Source: UBA4312 sp002394635
GTDB lineage: Bacteria; Bacillota_I; Bacilli_A; Erysipelotrichales; Erysipelotrichaceae
Direction of reading: 5' to 3'
Assembly: GCA_946539765.1 (NCBI GenBank)
Contig: CAMNHO010000019.1
Location: 1-32,175, forward strand
DNA length: 32,175 nucleotides
Below, one piece after another: positions 8,286 through 16,843 of the stretch. How positions within the stretch are numbered: the first letter of the stretch is position 1; each line of letters begins with the position of its first letter. The notes beneath the pieces were generated by a model, which was not told the origin of the DNA, searched no databases, and saw only the letters and a program-made list of their open reading frames with translations. The translations under genes were made by a program, and so were the position numbers.

Positions 8286-8681
8286 TTCTTCCGATTGTAT
8301 TTTTCGAAAATTCCAGGTGTTCTGTGCTATTTCTTTCAGCTTTAAAATGTCAGTTTCGCTAGAAGCGTTGACAGCTGCCGCAAAAGTACCTTCCACCATC
8401 GGACAATCTGCCATTTGCACGAGATCGTCATCCAGGTCTTCAATGACCATTTCCGTCGTCATTACGCCACTGCCTAGATCTACGGTGACTAAAACACCAT
8501 CTTCGGCTTGTTCTCTGACTTTCTCGATAGCCTCCATAATTTTTTCATAACTGGTTCCAAACGAACCATCATCCAGACCGCCGGCTGGTTCCATTGGCAC
8601 ACCATGAGCCATTTGGCTTGCTAAATGAATAACACCTTCCGCTAATTGCTGACTGTGGCTAACCGCAACGATTCCAATCAT
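8283..8681 (-). CDS. dhaM: Dihydroxyacetone kinase phosphotransfer subunit DhaM (EIIA-Man type)
   Basis: Carries phosphate from the PTS to the ADP held in DhaL, making DHA phosphorylation PEP-dependent. This 132-residue protein is the single EIIA-mannose-like domain. His9 in IVAVSHSQQLAEG is the phosphorylated residue, and VLVTVDLGSGVMTTEM is the second conserved segment. The HPr and enzyme I-like domains fused to Escherichia coli DhaM are absent, so general PTS proteins encoded elsewhere must supply phosphate. It is the last gene of the operon, 12 nt after dhaL. Confidence 0.94.
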   Translation of the reverse strand: MIGIVAVSHSQQLAEGVIHLASQMAHGVPMEPAGGLDDGSFGTSYEKIMEAIEKVREQAEDGVLVTVDLGSGVMTTEMVIEDLDDDLVQMADCPMVEGTFAAAVNASSETDILKLKEIAQNTWNFRKIQSEE

Positions 8682-8693
8682 TAGAGTCTCCTT

Positions 8694-9317
8694 TTAGTAA
8701 GCATTGGCAATTGTCTTCAAAAGAATGGTAAAGGAAGTGGCACCTGGATCCTGATGTCCGATGGAACGTTCACCTAAATAACTGGCTCGTCCTTTGGTGG
8801 CAATAATCGATTTTGTATATTCCACACCTTTATCCGCGGCTTCGACACCAGCTTGTAAAACACTATGAACATCTTTGCCGTCATCGAAAGCTTTCTTCAT
8901 AGCATTATTTGCCGGAATCATCGCATCCAGCATTGTCTTTTCGCCTTCGACTGCTTTTCCGCGCAGCTGGACACCACCGATAGCGGCATCCATGATGGCA
9001 AGAAAGTCATTGATATCAATTTCTGATTTTCCTTTAACAACAGCTCCGGCTTTCATAAAGGCGGTTCCGTATAATGGACCGGAAGCCCCGCCAACGGTAG
9101 AAACAAGAACCATTCCGGTTTTTTTCAATACGGCATCAATGGTCTTATCTTCCAAGGCCGGTAATTCTGTCTCAACTTTTTTAAATCCTCTCGCTAAGTT
9201 AATCCCGTGGTCACTATCACCGATAGCTGCATCCAGATCGGTTAAAAACTGTGCGTTTTCAACAATAGTATCGGAGATAGAATAAAGTAGCTGAATTAAT
9301 TTTTTAGTATCTGTCAT
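8694..9317 (-). CDS. dhaL: Dihydroxyacetone kinase ADP-binding subunit DhaL
   Basis: DhaL holds ADP/ATP as a permanent coenzyme, is rephosphorylated by DhaM and transfers phosphate to dihydroxyacetone on DhaK. The 207-residue protein has the metal- and nucleotide-binding DAAIGDSDHGINLARGF near residues 28-45, VGGASGPLYGTAFMKAG near residue 75, and GRASYLGERSIGHQDPGATS near the C-terminus. Length is normal. It sits between dhaK and dhaM with short gaps, in one transcript. Confidence 0.95.
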   Translation of the reverse strand: MTDTKKLIQLLYSISDTIVENAQFLTDLDAAIGDSDHGINLARGFKKVETELPALEDKTIDAVLKKTGMVLVSTVGGASGPLYGTAFMKAGAVVKGKSEIDINDFLAIMDAAIGGVQLRGKAVEGEKTMLDAMIPANNAMKKAFDDGKDVHSVLQAGVEAADKGVEYTKSIIATKGRASYLGERSIGHQDPGATSFTILLKTIANAY

Positions 9318-9332
9318 AGAATTATCCCAGTT

Positions 9333-10325
9333 TTATAACACCTTGAATGCTGGTGTATCCGCTGTAGCATCCAGCAATGCTTTCATTTCATCATCCAGCT
9401 TCAATAACGAGATCGAGAATCCTTCCATTTCAATACTTGTCATGTATTCACCGACAAAAGTACGATATACGTTGATATTCTTTTCTTTTAATACATCAGA
9501 TACATGGTTGTTTACAATAAACAGCTCCATTAATGGAGTACCACCGCAACCATTGATCATAACCGCAACATCACTGCCAGTATAGTCAAGATCTGCAAGG
9601 ATCTTATCTAGTAACTGATCGACGATCTGATCAGCTTCCTGTAATTTTTCTTTGTGTGTTCCTGGTTCACCATGGATACCGATACCGATTTCCATTTCAT
9701 CGTCAGCCAGTTCGAATCCCGGTGTACCGGCTGCCGGCACTGTACAAGGCTTAATTGCCATGCTCATGGAACGGACATTTGCGATAACCTTTTCAGCGAC
9801 AGCTTTTACTTCCTCTAAAGAAGCCCCGGCTTCTGCTTTAGCACCGGCAATTTTGTGTACAAATACAGTTCCGGCAATACCACGACGTCCGACTGTATAT
9901 AAAGAACCGTCCACGGCCACATCATCGCCGACAATAACCTGATCTACCTTGATGCCTTCGTCTCTGGCCATATCCGCAGCCATTTCAAAGTTCATAACAT
10001 CACCTGTATAGTTTTTGATAACCAGTAGAACACCTTCCTCTGTGGCTACAGCCTGGATGGCTTCATACACTTGATCCGGTGTAGGTGAAGTAAAGACCGC
10101 ACCTGGAACAGCTGCATCCAGCATACCGGTTCCGACATAACCCGCATGTGCAGGTTCATGTCCGGATCCACCACCGCTGACCAATGCAACTTTTCCTTCT
10201 TTTTTATGAGCACGTGCTAAAACATCAGAACCTTCTACTCTGTAAACATATTCAGGATACGCTTTTACTAAGCCTTCGATCATTTGGTTTTCAACCTGAT
10301 CCACAGCATTGATTATTTTTTTCAT
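9333..10325 (-). CDS. dhaK: Dihydroxyacetone kinase substrate-binding subunit DhaK
   Basis: Binds dihydroxyacetone covalently as a hemiaminal on a His and accepts phosphate from DhaL, giving DHAP in the cytoplasm. The 330-residue protein has VALVSGGGSGHEPAHAGYVGTGMLDAAV near the N-terminus, VLLVIKNYTGDVMNFEMAADMA, and EIGIGIHGEPGTHKEKL, which holds the substrate-binding His at about residue 220. The N-terminus MKKIINAVDQVENQMIEGL is typical. It lies 16 nt downstream of the DUF1667 gene, so the kinase is co-transcribed with the glycerol 3-phosphate dehydrogenase genes. Confidence 0.96.
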   Translation of the reverse strand: MKKIINAVDQVENQMIEGLVKAYPEYVYRVEGSDVLARAHKKEGKVALVSGGGSGHEPAHAGYVGTGMLDAAVPGAVFTSPTPDQVYEAIQAVATEEGVLLVIKNYTGDVMNFEMAADMARDEGIKVDQVIVGDDVAVDGSLYTVGRRGIAGTVFVHKIAGAKAEAGASLEEVKAVAEKVIANVRSMSMAIKPCTVPAAGTPGFELADDEMEIGIGIHGEPGTHKEKLQEADQIVDQLLDKILADLDYTGSDVAVMINGCGGTPLMELFIVNNHVSDVLKEKNINVYRTFVGEYMTSIEMEGFSISLLKLDDEMKALLDATADTPAFKVL

Positions 10326-10341
10326 CTTGTGCCTCCATTAT

Positions 10342-10707
10342 TTAAATTTGATGAATGTTTCTTGTCGCAATGACATCCACACCGGTTCCCGCTGCGTTCT
10401 TTACCAGCACATCTCCGATCTTAACAGGAGCATGAGCAACGGCCGCATCAATATCTTTCATGATCTCAAAGATTTTTCCTTTAGGAATGTCATTGGCGGT
10501 TTTTACAGAACAACGTTCTTTGTCACCCCCGATAATACGTACAGTGGATGTAACGATGCGGGTCGGATTGACAACTTCCTTACGAGCATAAATATCACCA
10601 CGTGGACATGTATTTCCAGAAACGCTTAATACTTCGTTTCCTTCCATTTCCACAGTTAGCTGACATCCCATAGGGCAGTTGATACATGTAAGTTCTCTTT
10701 TTTCCAT
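10342..10707 (-). CDS. DUF1667 iron-sulfur protein, likely third component of anaerobic glycerol-3-phosphate dehydrogenase
   Basis: A 121-residue protein with an N-terminal C-x2-C-x3-C plus distal C arrangement (CINCPMGCQL, then NTCPRGD) like the [4Fe-4S] motif at the front of molybdopterin oxidoreductases, followed by the DUF1667-type segment with NPTRIVTSTVRIIGG and VPVKTANDIPKGKIFEIM-like sequence (here VKTANDIPKGKIFEIM). No membrane segment is visible. Its place directly after two FAD oxidoreductases is the standard Firmicutes arrangement of an anaerobic glycerol 3-phosphate dehydrogenase, where it may pass electrons onward. The biochemical role is inferred from context. Confidence 0.85.
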   Translation of the reverse strand: MEKRELTCINCPMGCQLTVEMEGNEVLSVSGNTCPRGDIYARKEVVNPTRIVTSTVRIIGGDKERCSVKTANDIPKGKIFEIMKDIDAAVAHAPVKIGDVLVKNAAGTGVDVIATRNIHQI

Positions 10708-10722
10708 ATTGAGTCCTCCAGG

Positions 10723-11991
10723 TTAATCCTTTTCAATCTTAATCGTAATGGTCTTCAGATCCGGATATTCTTCAATCTTTTTCTTCTGAAGAATGATCTG
10801 TTCCATTTCTCCTGGCGCCATAATGCGTTTCTTATTATGCATGATGCGCTCATCATTGAAGTAAACATTTACATAACAATTTTTATATACATCACCTACA
10901 CGGAAACGTACAGTCAATAACTTATCCATATTTTCCGGATCAATTGTAGAAGGGACAGTATATCGTGCACCCGAGGTGGCCACCAGCTGGATATCATTGC
11001 TTCCTTCGTGAGCCTTGCATCCGGCATTAATATACTTCACGGCGTTTTCGCCAGCTCTGGATGCTTCTTCGGAAACATAATCTACCAGGTCATGTACGTG
11101 CAATACGTTACCACAAGCGAAAATACCAGGGATGGAAGTTTCCAGCGATTCATTGACGATCGGACCACTGGTAATATTGCTCATATCGATGCCAGCAGAA
11201 CGGGATAATTCATTTTCTGGAATCAATCCACAGCTCAAAAGCAGAGTATCGCATGTATATCTTTCTTCTGTTCCCGGAATCGGACGACGATCCGGACCTA
11301 CTTCGGCAATTGTAACAGCGGATACATGGTTTCTTCCTTCAATATCCACAACAGTATGGCTTAATTTTAAAGGTATGCCATAATCATCCAGACATTGAAC
11401 GATATTTCGTTTCAGACCACCGGAGTAAGGCATCAGTTCGGCAACGACTTTCACCTTTGCTCCTTCCAACGTCATACGACGTGCCATGATCAACCCGATA
11501 TCACCAGATCCTAAAATAACAACTTCACGACCAGGCATATATCCTTCAATATTGACAAGGCGCTGCGCCGTTCCGGCAGAGAAGATACCAGCTGGACGGT
11601 ATCCCGGAATATTGAGGGCACCACGAGGGCGTTCACGACATCCCATAGCTAGAATGACAGCTTTGGCTGGAATTTGGAACATACCATCTTCACGGTTCAT
11701 CGCTGTTACAACTTTATCAGCCGATATATCCATAACCATGGTATTCAGCTTATATTCAATTCCTAATTCATAGACTTGTTCAATAAAACGATATGCATAT
11801 TCCGGTCCGGTCAGCTCTTCTTTGAATGTATGTAAACCGAACCCATTATGAATACACTGATTTAAGATCCCACCTAATTCATGATCACGTTCGAGAATCA
11901 GAATATTATCATTTCCTGCTTTTTTTGCAGCGACAGCAGCAGCTAAACCAGCTGGCCCACCACCGATGATTACGATATCATATTGTTTCAT
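10723..11991 (-). CDS. NAD(P)/FAD-dependent oxidoreductase, GlpB-like partner of the glycerol-3-phosphate dehydrogenase
   Basis: A 422-residue pyridine nucleotide-disulfide type flavoprotein. YDIVIIGGGPAGLAAAVAAKKAG at the N-terminus binds FAD, and GREVVILGSGDIGLIMARRMTLEGA near residue 155 binds NAD(P)H. AVILAMGCRERPRGA and GIFACGNVLHVHDLVDYVSEEASRAGENA are the conserved FAD-contact segments of the family. No redox-active disulfide motif is seen in the usual place. Its start overlaps the end of the GlpA-like gene by 4 nt, implying translational coupling and a complex. It probably exchanges electrons between the GlpA-like subunit and NAD(H). Confidence 0.86.
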   Translation of the reverse strand: MKQYDIVIIGGGPAGLAAAVAAKKAGNDNILILERDHELGGILNQCIHNGFGLHTFKEELTGPEYAYRFIEQVYELGIEYKLNTMVMDISADKVVTAMNREDGMFQIPAKAVILAMGCRERPRGALNIPGYRPAGIFSAGTAQRLVNIEGYMPGREVVILGSGDIGLIMARRMTLEGAKVKVVAELMPYSGGLKRNIVQCLDDYGIPLKLSHTVVDIEGRNHVSAVTIAEVGPDRRPIPGTEERYTCDTLLLSCGLIPENELSRSAGIDMSNITSGPIVNESLETSIPGIFACGNVLHVHDLVDYVSEEASRAGENAVKYINAGCKAHEGSNDIQLVATSGARYTVPSTIDPENMDKLLTVRFRVGDVYKNCYVNVYFNDERIMHNKKRIMAPGEMEQIILQKKKIEEYPDLKTITIKIEKD

Positions 11992-13433
11992 TTTGATTCT
12001 CCTTTCGTACGTTCAAGCACAATTTCAGAACCAATGTCGTTCTTTTTGATTTGTTCCATCGGAATACCTAATTCACGATGCAGGATCTCCATAACCCGTG
12101 GACTGCAGAAACCAGCCTGACAACGTCCCATACCTGCACGTGTACGACGTTTTACACCATCCAGACTGCGAGCGCCCAGCGGACGATGGATCGCATCCAG
12201 GATCTCTCCCTCTGTGATGGATTCACAACGACAGATGATCGTACCGTAAGCCGGGTTCTTTTTGATCAGTTCATTTCTTTCTTCAATAGAAAGATCGGCA
12301 GTCGCTACAACATCCTTGCGTGTAGAGATCCAATGCTCTTTTTCTTCCAACCCCATCTTATCTCTTAACAAGTTACCGATGTATTCACCGATAGCCGGGC
12401 AGGAGGATAATCCAGGAGATTCAATGCCCGCACAATCGATGAAATGCGGTGCATCTTCCACTTCACCTAAAATAAATTCATGATTGTCTTCATGGGCACG
12501 TAAGCCGGCAAAAGAAGTAATTACCTGGCGCAAAGGGAGGTTCTTTACGCTCATGGTAGCTTTTTCGATTACCTGATCCAAACCATCCTGGGTGGTAGAT
12601 ATAGCTTCCTTGTCATCCAGATCAATGGCTGTTGGACCAGCCAGGGTATTTCCGTGAATCGTAGGAGCCACCAGGATCCCTTTACCAAATTTTGTAGGCT
12701 GCGGGAAGATCGTATGTTTAACAAATCCGCCGGTCGTCTTATCAAGAAGTAGATAGTCACCACGACGCGGACGGATGTGGATCTTGTTATTGCTGACCAT
12801 GTTATGGAACTTGTCAGCATATACACCGGCCGCATTTACTACATATCTAGTTAAGTATTCTCCGTTATTCGTACGGATATGCCAGATGCCGTTTTCATCG
12901 CATTTCAAGTCTTCGGCTTCAGTATTGAAGCGGAAGTCTACCCCGTTGACATTGGCATTTTCTGCTAATGCGATATTCAGTTTAAAGGGACAGATGATAC
13001 CGGCCGTCGGGGCATAGAGAGCACCAACGACTTTGTCTGTCACATTCGGCTCGATTGCCAGACATTCATCGTGATTCAGGATCTTCAGATCCGGAACGCC
13101 GTTTTTGAGCCCACGTTCATACAGCTCCTTGATTCCACCAAATTCTTCTTCATAAATACAGATAACCAAAGAGCCATTCCGTTCAAACGGAATGTCCAGA
13201 TCTTTGGCAAGGTCGCCCATCATCGCATTGCCGCGAACATTCATCTTCGCCATTACAGATCCGGGCTGGCAGTCATATCCGGCGTGGATAATGGCTGAAT
13301 TCGCTTTTGAAGTCCCGGAGCAAACATCTTCTCCTTTTTCAATAACACATACATTGGTGTTATATTTAGACAATTCTCTTGCGACAGCACTACCTGTCAC
13401 ACCGGCTCCAATGATAATTACATCATATATCAT
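11988..13433 (-). CDS. GlpA-like FAD-dependent glycerol-3-phosphate dehydrogenase with C-terminal BFD [2Fe-2S] domain
   Basis: Predicted to oxidise sn-glycerol 3-phosphate to DHAP. The 481-residue protein opens with YDVIIIGAGVTGSAVARELSKY (FAD), followed by SGTSKANSAIIHAGYDCQPGS and RPRRGDYLLLDK, as in the GlpA/LhgO amine-oxidase-like group. The C-terminal 90 residues carry a BFD-type cluster motif, IICRCESITEGEI and GRCQAGFCSPRVMEIL, giving C-x-C and C-x4-C ligands. A strong Shine-Dalgarno (GAAAGGAG) precedes the ATG. It is the first gene of the operon with the second FAD protein, DUF1667 and dhaKLM. 2-Hydroxyglutarate oxidase-like activity is a formal alternative, but glpP, glpK and glpF next door make glycerol 3-phosphate much more likely. 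Confidence 0.87.
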   Translation of the reverse strand: MIYDVIIIGAGVTGSAVARELSKYNTNVCVIEKGEDVCSGTSKANSAIIHAGYDCQPGSVMAKMNVRGNAMMGDLAKDLDIPFERNGSLVICIYEEEFGGIKELYERGLKNGVPDLKILNHDECLAIEPNVTDKVVGALYAPTAGIICPFKLNIALAENANVNGVDFRFNTEAEDLKCDENGIWHIRTNNGEYLTRYVVNAAGVYADKFHNMVSNNKIHIRPRRGDYLLLDKTTGGFVKHTIFPQPTKFGKGILVAPTIHGNTLAGPTAIDLDDKEAISTTQDGLDQVIEKATMSVKNLPLRQVITSFAGLRAHEDNHEFILGEVEDAPHFIDCAGIESPGLSSCPAIGEYIGNLLRDKMGLEEKEHWISTRKDVVATADLSIEERNELIKKNPAYGTIICRCESITEGEILDAIHRPLGARSLDGVKRRTRAGMGRCQAGFCSPRVMEILHRELGIPMEQIKKNDIGSEIVLERTKGESK

Positions 13434-13500
13434 TGTTTTGTTCTCCTTTCGTTTCTAAACTCGTTACAAAGAAATATTAACATTTATTTTAATAAAGATA

Positions 13501-13513
13501 ATATCACTGATAT
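13501..13513. promoter_or_regulatory. Short palindrome in the leader of the glycerol-3-phosphate dehydrogenase/DHA kinase operon
   Basis: ATATCACTGATAT is a perfect 6-1-6 palindrome about 70 bp upstream of the GlpA-like start, inside a very AT-rich region (13450-13620) that must hold any operon promoter. Its role as an operator is only suggested by symmetry and place. Confidence 0.3.
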
Positions 13514-13629
13514 AAATTTATAAAATTTATAAATAAATATAGGATTTATTTTATCTTAATAAAAAATAATAGGCTAAATTGTGCGCTTTATATATATAGT
13601 TATATAGTTAATTATGATGTTTCTTCTTA

Positions 13630-13679
13630 ATAAGAGCCAGGTATTGGCACAGTGAAGTGTGCATATGCCTGGCTCTTAT
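13630..13679 (-). terminator. Long stem-loop between glpF and the GlpA-like gene
   Basis: ATAAGAGCCAGG pairs with CCTGGCTCTTAT, extended by three more positions with one non-Watson-Crick pair, and an inner GCACA/TGTGC stem sits in the loop. It lies about 40 bp after the glpF stop codon. No U tract follows on the minus strand, so it may be a weak terminator, a processing or stability element, or a site of GlpP action. The rest of 13434-13717 is AT-rich with short repeats (TATATAGT twice near 13592-13608) and no coding sequence. Confidence 0.5.
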
Positions 13680-13717
13680 ATCAATTCGTTGAATGAATCA
13701 GTGATGTATGTCAGTTT

Positions 13718-14455
13718 TTAGAAGAATACACCCATATTTGTTAAAGCCATGTAGCAGATCGAAGCCACGATACCACCACATAACGGACCTACAACAGGGA
13801 TCCATCCATAACTAAAGTTGGAATCGCCTTTTCCTTTGATTGGTAATACGGCGTGAGCTAAACGAGGTCCTAAGTCACGGGCAGGGTTAATAGCGTATCC
13901 GGTCAAACCACCTAAAGACATACCGATCGATACGATTACGCTATAAACTAAGAACCAGTTAAATCCACCGGCTGCTCCAGACTGAGAAATAGCATCTAAC
14001 ATGAATACCAGAATAAAAGTTCCAACAAATTCACTTAAGAAGTTACGGAATACGTTAGGAATGCTAGGTCCGGTAGAGAATACACCCAGTTTTGTTCCCG
14101 GATCTTCTGTTGCATCAAAGTGATCTTTGAACAGAATATACAGAATACATGCACCTACGAAAGCACCGGCAATCTGAGCAATTGTATATGGAACGAACTC
14201 AGCCCAAGGCTGGTTTCCTAAAATACATTGACCAATTGTTACTGCCGGGTTGAAATGAGCACCAGAAGCAGCTCCGAATGTATAAGCCGGTAACAATACA
14301 GCAAGACCCCAGGCAAAGGTGATCTGGATAGATCCAGCCCCTTTCATACCTGATTTATTCAAGTTAACGTTACAACATACACCATCACCAAGGATGATAA
14401 GGAACATAGTTCCTAAAAATTCAGCGATTAATTTTGTTTGCATATTTTCCTCCAT
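13718..14455 (-). CDS. glpF: Glycerol uptake facilitator (aquaglyceroporin) GlpF
   Basis: A 245-residue member of the MIP family that lets glycerol diffuse through the membrane. Both pore motifs are visible: SGAHFNPAVTIGQ (about residue 65) and GYAINPARDLGPR (about residue 190), where the Asp after the Arg is typical of glycerol-conducting members. Six hydrophobic segments are present. The ATG at 14455 follows TGGAGGAAA. It lies 75 nt downstream of glpK on the same strand; a GGCTG/CAGCC mini-hairpin sits in this gap but no terminator. Confidence 0.94.
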   Translation of the reverse strand: MEENMQTKLIAEFLGTMFLIILGDGVCCNVNLNKSGMKGAGSIQITFAWGLAVLLPAYTFGAASGAHFNPAVTIGQCILGNQPWAEFVPYTIAQIAGAFVGACILYILFKDHFDATEDPGTKLGVFSTGPSIPNVFRNFLSEFVGTFILVFMLDAISQSGAAGGFNWFLVYSVIVSIGMSLGGLTGYAINPARDLGPRLAHAVLPIKGKGDSNFSYGWIPVVGPLCGGIVASICYMALTNMGVFF

Positions 14456-14530
14456 ATAGGATGGCTGGCAAGCAGCCAGACACCCTTAAATTTTTTCTCC
14501 CTTTTTTAATATTAATGATTGATAATTAAA

Positions 14531-16027
14531 CTATTTAGCCCAGCCGAGCGTACTCTGAACGGCTTGTTTCCAGCCTTTGATTTCAGTTGTACGTGTTTCT
14601 TCATCCATTGCCGGTACGAATACCTTATCAAATGCCCAGTTCTTGATAACATCTTGTTTGTTATCCCAGAAACCTACAGCCAGACCTGCCAGATAGCTGG
14701 CACCCATGGCTGTTGTTTCAACACATACCGGACGATGTACCGGTGCATCGATAATGTCAGACTGGAACTGCATCAGGAAGTCATTCTTACAAGCTCCACC
14801 ATCAACCTTCAAAGCATTCAGCTTAACACCGGAACCTTCTTCCATAGCTGTCAATACATCGCTTGTTTGGAATGCCAGAGATTCCAAAGTTGCACGGATC
14901 AGATGATACTTGTTAACACCACGAGTTAATCCTGTAATAGCTCCACGGGCATATGGATCCCAGTATGGAGCACCTAAACCTGTAAATGCCGGAACGACGT
15001 AGCATCCGTTGGTATTTTTTACGCGGGTAGCGAAGTATTCGCTGTCCGGAGAAGAATCGATGATCTTCAATTCATCTCTCAACCACTGGATGGCTGCACC
15101 AGCTACGAATACGGAACCTTCCAGAGCGTATTCAACTTTTCCATCAAGGCCCCAGGCAACCGTTGTTAATAATCCATTGTTCGGATAGATTGGTTTTTCA
15201 CCGATGTTCATCAACATGAAGCATCCTGTACCATATGTGTTTTTAGCCATACCTGGTTCGAAGCAAGTCTGTCCGAACAAAGCGGCCTGCTGGTCACCGG
15301 CAACACCGGCAATCTTGATCGGACCACCAAAGAATTCAGGATCACTTTCACCATAGATATAGCTGGAAGGTTTAGCTTCCGGCAACATGCACATAGGAAC
15401 TTCGAGCTGTTCGCATAATTCAGCATCCCAGTCCATTGTATTGATGTTGAACATTAAAGTACGGCTTGCGTTAGAATAATCTGTAGCATGTACAGCACCT
15501 TTTGTCAGCTTGTAGATCAGCCAGCTGTCAACTGTACCAAAGGCCAGTTCACCAGCTTCGGCTCTTTCACGGACACCCTCTACATTATTAAGGATCCAGC
15601 GAAGTTTTGTTCCTGAGAAGTATGGGTCAAATACCAGACCGGTCTTATGATATGCGTCATCCGCGATGGTCGGATATTTACCAATCAGTTCGTCTTTCAT
15701 ATCAGCTGTACGACGGCACTGCCATACAATGGCATGATATACAGGTTGTCCGGTTTTCTTATCCCAAACGATCGTTGTTTCACGTTGGTTCGTGATACCG
15801 ATTGCAGCGATGTCTTCATAAGTAGCACCAATCTGCTGCATTGCTTTACGAGCTACAGACAACTGGGTCTGCCAGATTTCGTTGGCATCATGCTCAACCC
15901 AACCTGGATTAGGAAAATACTGAGTAAATTCCTTCTGTGCAACCGAACACATTTCTCCTTTTTCATTAAACAGGATACATCTGTTACTGGTTGTTCCGGC
16001 ATCTAATGCCATTACATATTTCGCCAT
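14531..16027 (-). CDS. glpK: Glycerol kinase GlpK
   Basis: Phosphorylates glycerol with ATP to sn-glycerol 3-phosphate. The 498-residue protein carries LDAGTTSNRCILF at the N-terminus, AIGITNQRETTIVWDKKTG, HAIVWQCRRT (substrate contacts), GVAGDQQAALFGQ and GTGCFMLMNIG (nucleotide site). In many Firmicutes a His near residue 230-232, in a motif like YHFYG, is phosphorylated by HPr and activates the enzyme; here the aligned stretch is DPEFFGG, with Glu231 in place of the His. It sits 42 nt downstream of glpP and upstream of glpF, in one probable transcript. Confidence 0.97.
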   Translation of the reverse strand: MAKYVMALDAGTTSNRCILFNEKGEMCSVAQKEFTQYFPNPGWVEHDANEIWQTQLSVARKAMQQIGATYEDIAAIGITNQRETTIVWDKKTGQPVYHAIVWQCRRTADMKDELIGKYPTIADDAYHKTGLVFDPYFSGTKLRWILNNVEGVRERAEAGELAFGTVDSWLIYKLTKGAVHATDYSNASRTLMFNINTMDWDAELCEQLEVPMCMLPEAKPSSYIYGESDPEFFGGPIKIAGVAGDQQAALFGQTCFEPGMAKNTYGTGCFMLMNIGEKPIYPNNGLLTTVAWGLDGKVEYALEGSVFVAGAAIQWLRDELKIIDSSPDSEYFATRVKNTNGCYVVPAFTGLGAPYWDPYARGAITGLTRGVNKYHLIRATLESLAFQTSDVLTAMEEGSGVKLNALKVDGGACKNDFLMQFQSDIIDAPVHRPVCVETTAMGASYLAGLAVGFWDNKQDVIKNWAFDKVFVPAMDEETRTTEIKGWKQAVQSTLGWAK

Positions 16028-16069
16028 TATCTCTCCTCCTTTTCGTTATTAGATTTGGTAAATATGCTT

Positions 16070-16645
16070 TCACGAGAACCACATTTTTTGATTCGTCGTT
16101 GAAATCGCAATTGCGCCGCTGTTCAGAGCATGGATAATATCTTCTTTCTCTGTGATTAATCCGCTGGCCATGATCGGAACCTTGCTGATCATCTTTACTT
16201 TTGTGATCACTTTCGGTACAACAACACCTGGCAAGATCTCTACTATATCTGGTTGTACGGATTTTTTTCCTTGTAATTTGATATTTTCCATCGCTATGCT
16301 GTCCAGCAGAAAATACCGTAATATCGTAATCATACCGATTTGTTTGGCATGGGATATCAAATGTACTTTCGTAGTTATGATTCCGTCTAAGTCTGTATTC
16401 TTATGAAGATAATCCAGTGTAATCTCTTTAGCAGAAAGGCCGTTGATCAAATCTATATGAACGATCGCAACCTTTCCGGCATCCTTCAACGTTCGTATGA
16501 TGGATGGCAAGGTAATAATGTCACCATAAAGTATAAAAATAATATCTATGTCCGATTCAATACATCGGTGCAGGCCTTCATCATCTTTAATTGCGGCTAC
16601 AACGGGAGTGTTCTCCAACAAAGTAATAAAATCATTATGTGTCAT
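16070..16645 (-). CDS. glpP: Glycerol-3-phosphate responsive antiterminator GlpP
   Basis: GlpP binds glycerol 3-phosphate and promotes read-through of leader terminators in glycerol mRNAs. The 191-residue protein fits the family length (Bacillus subtilis GlpP is about 192). Family segments are NTPVVAAIKDDEGLHRCIESD, VAIVHIDLINGL, DLDGIITTKVHLISHAKQ, VEILPGVV and PIMASGLITEKEDIIHALNSGAIAISTT. An in-frame TTG exists at 16759, but its first 38 codons have no family character; the ATG near 16645 has an upstream CGAGGT Shine-Dalgarno about 7 nt away and is preferred. It heads the glpP-glpK-glpF unit. Confidence 0.92.
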   Translation of the reverse strand: MTHNDFITLLENTPVVAAIKDDEGLHRCIESDIDIIFILYGDIITLPSIIRTLKDAGKVAIVHIDLINGLSAKEITLDYLHKNTDLDGIITTKVHLISHAKQIGMITILRYFLLDSIAMENIKLQGKKSVQPDIVEILPGVVVPKVITKVKMISKVPIMASGLITEKEDIIHALNSGAIAISTTNQKMWFS

Positions 16646-16814
16646 GGGGATACCTCGGGCTTTTGGCCGTATATTCATAAACTGATAGATACCTGTTGCA
16701 GGATGAAAATATGATACTTGTATTAAAAAAGAGCACAGAAAAATATGATCTAACCACAATCATATACCTCCAATGCTCTCAAAATCTCCTTAGGTATTAT
16801 TCAGTTTTCTGGAT

Positions 16815-16828
16815 TGAAAGGGCTTTCA
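16815..16828. promoter_or_regulatory. cre-like site in the glpP leader
   Basis: TGAAAGCCCTTTCA (minus strand) matches the CcpA consensus TGAAANCGNTTTCA at every fixed position except the central G. It is the core of a larger perfect inverted repeat, GGATTGAAAG/CTTTCAATCC (16811-16832), just downstream of the predicted glpP start point, where CcpA could block transcription. An RNA hairpin role is the alternative. Confidence 0.45.
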
Positions 16829-16843
16829 ATCCTTTACAATTTC

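Noticed and set aside
13514..13620. AT-rich short repeats as a possible origin or CRISPR-like array
   Set aside because: Repeats are short, irregular and few, with no spacer pattern; they fit an AT-rich promoter region.
16646..16759. N-terminal extension of GlpP from an upstream TTG
   Set aside because: The extra 38 residues have no family similarity, while the inner ATG has a good Shine-Dalgarno and gives the normal family length.
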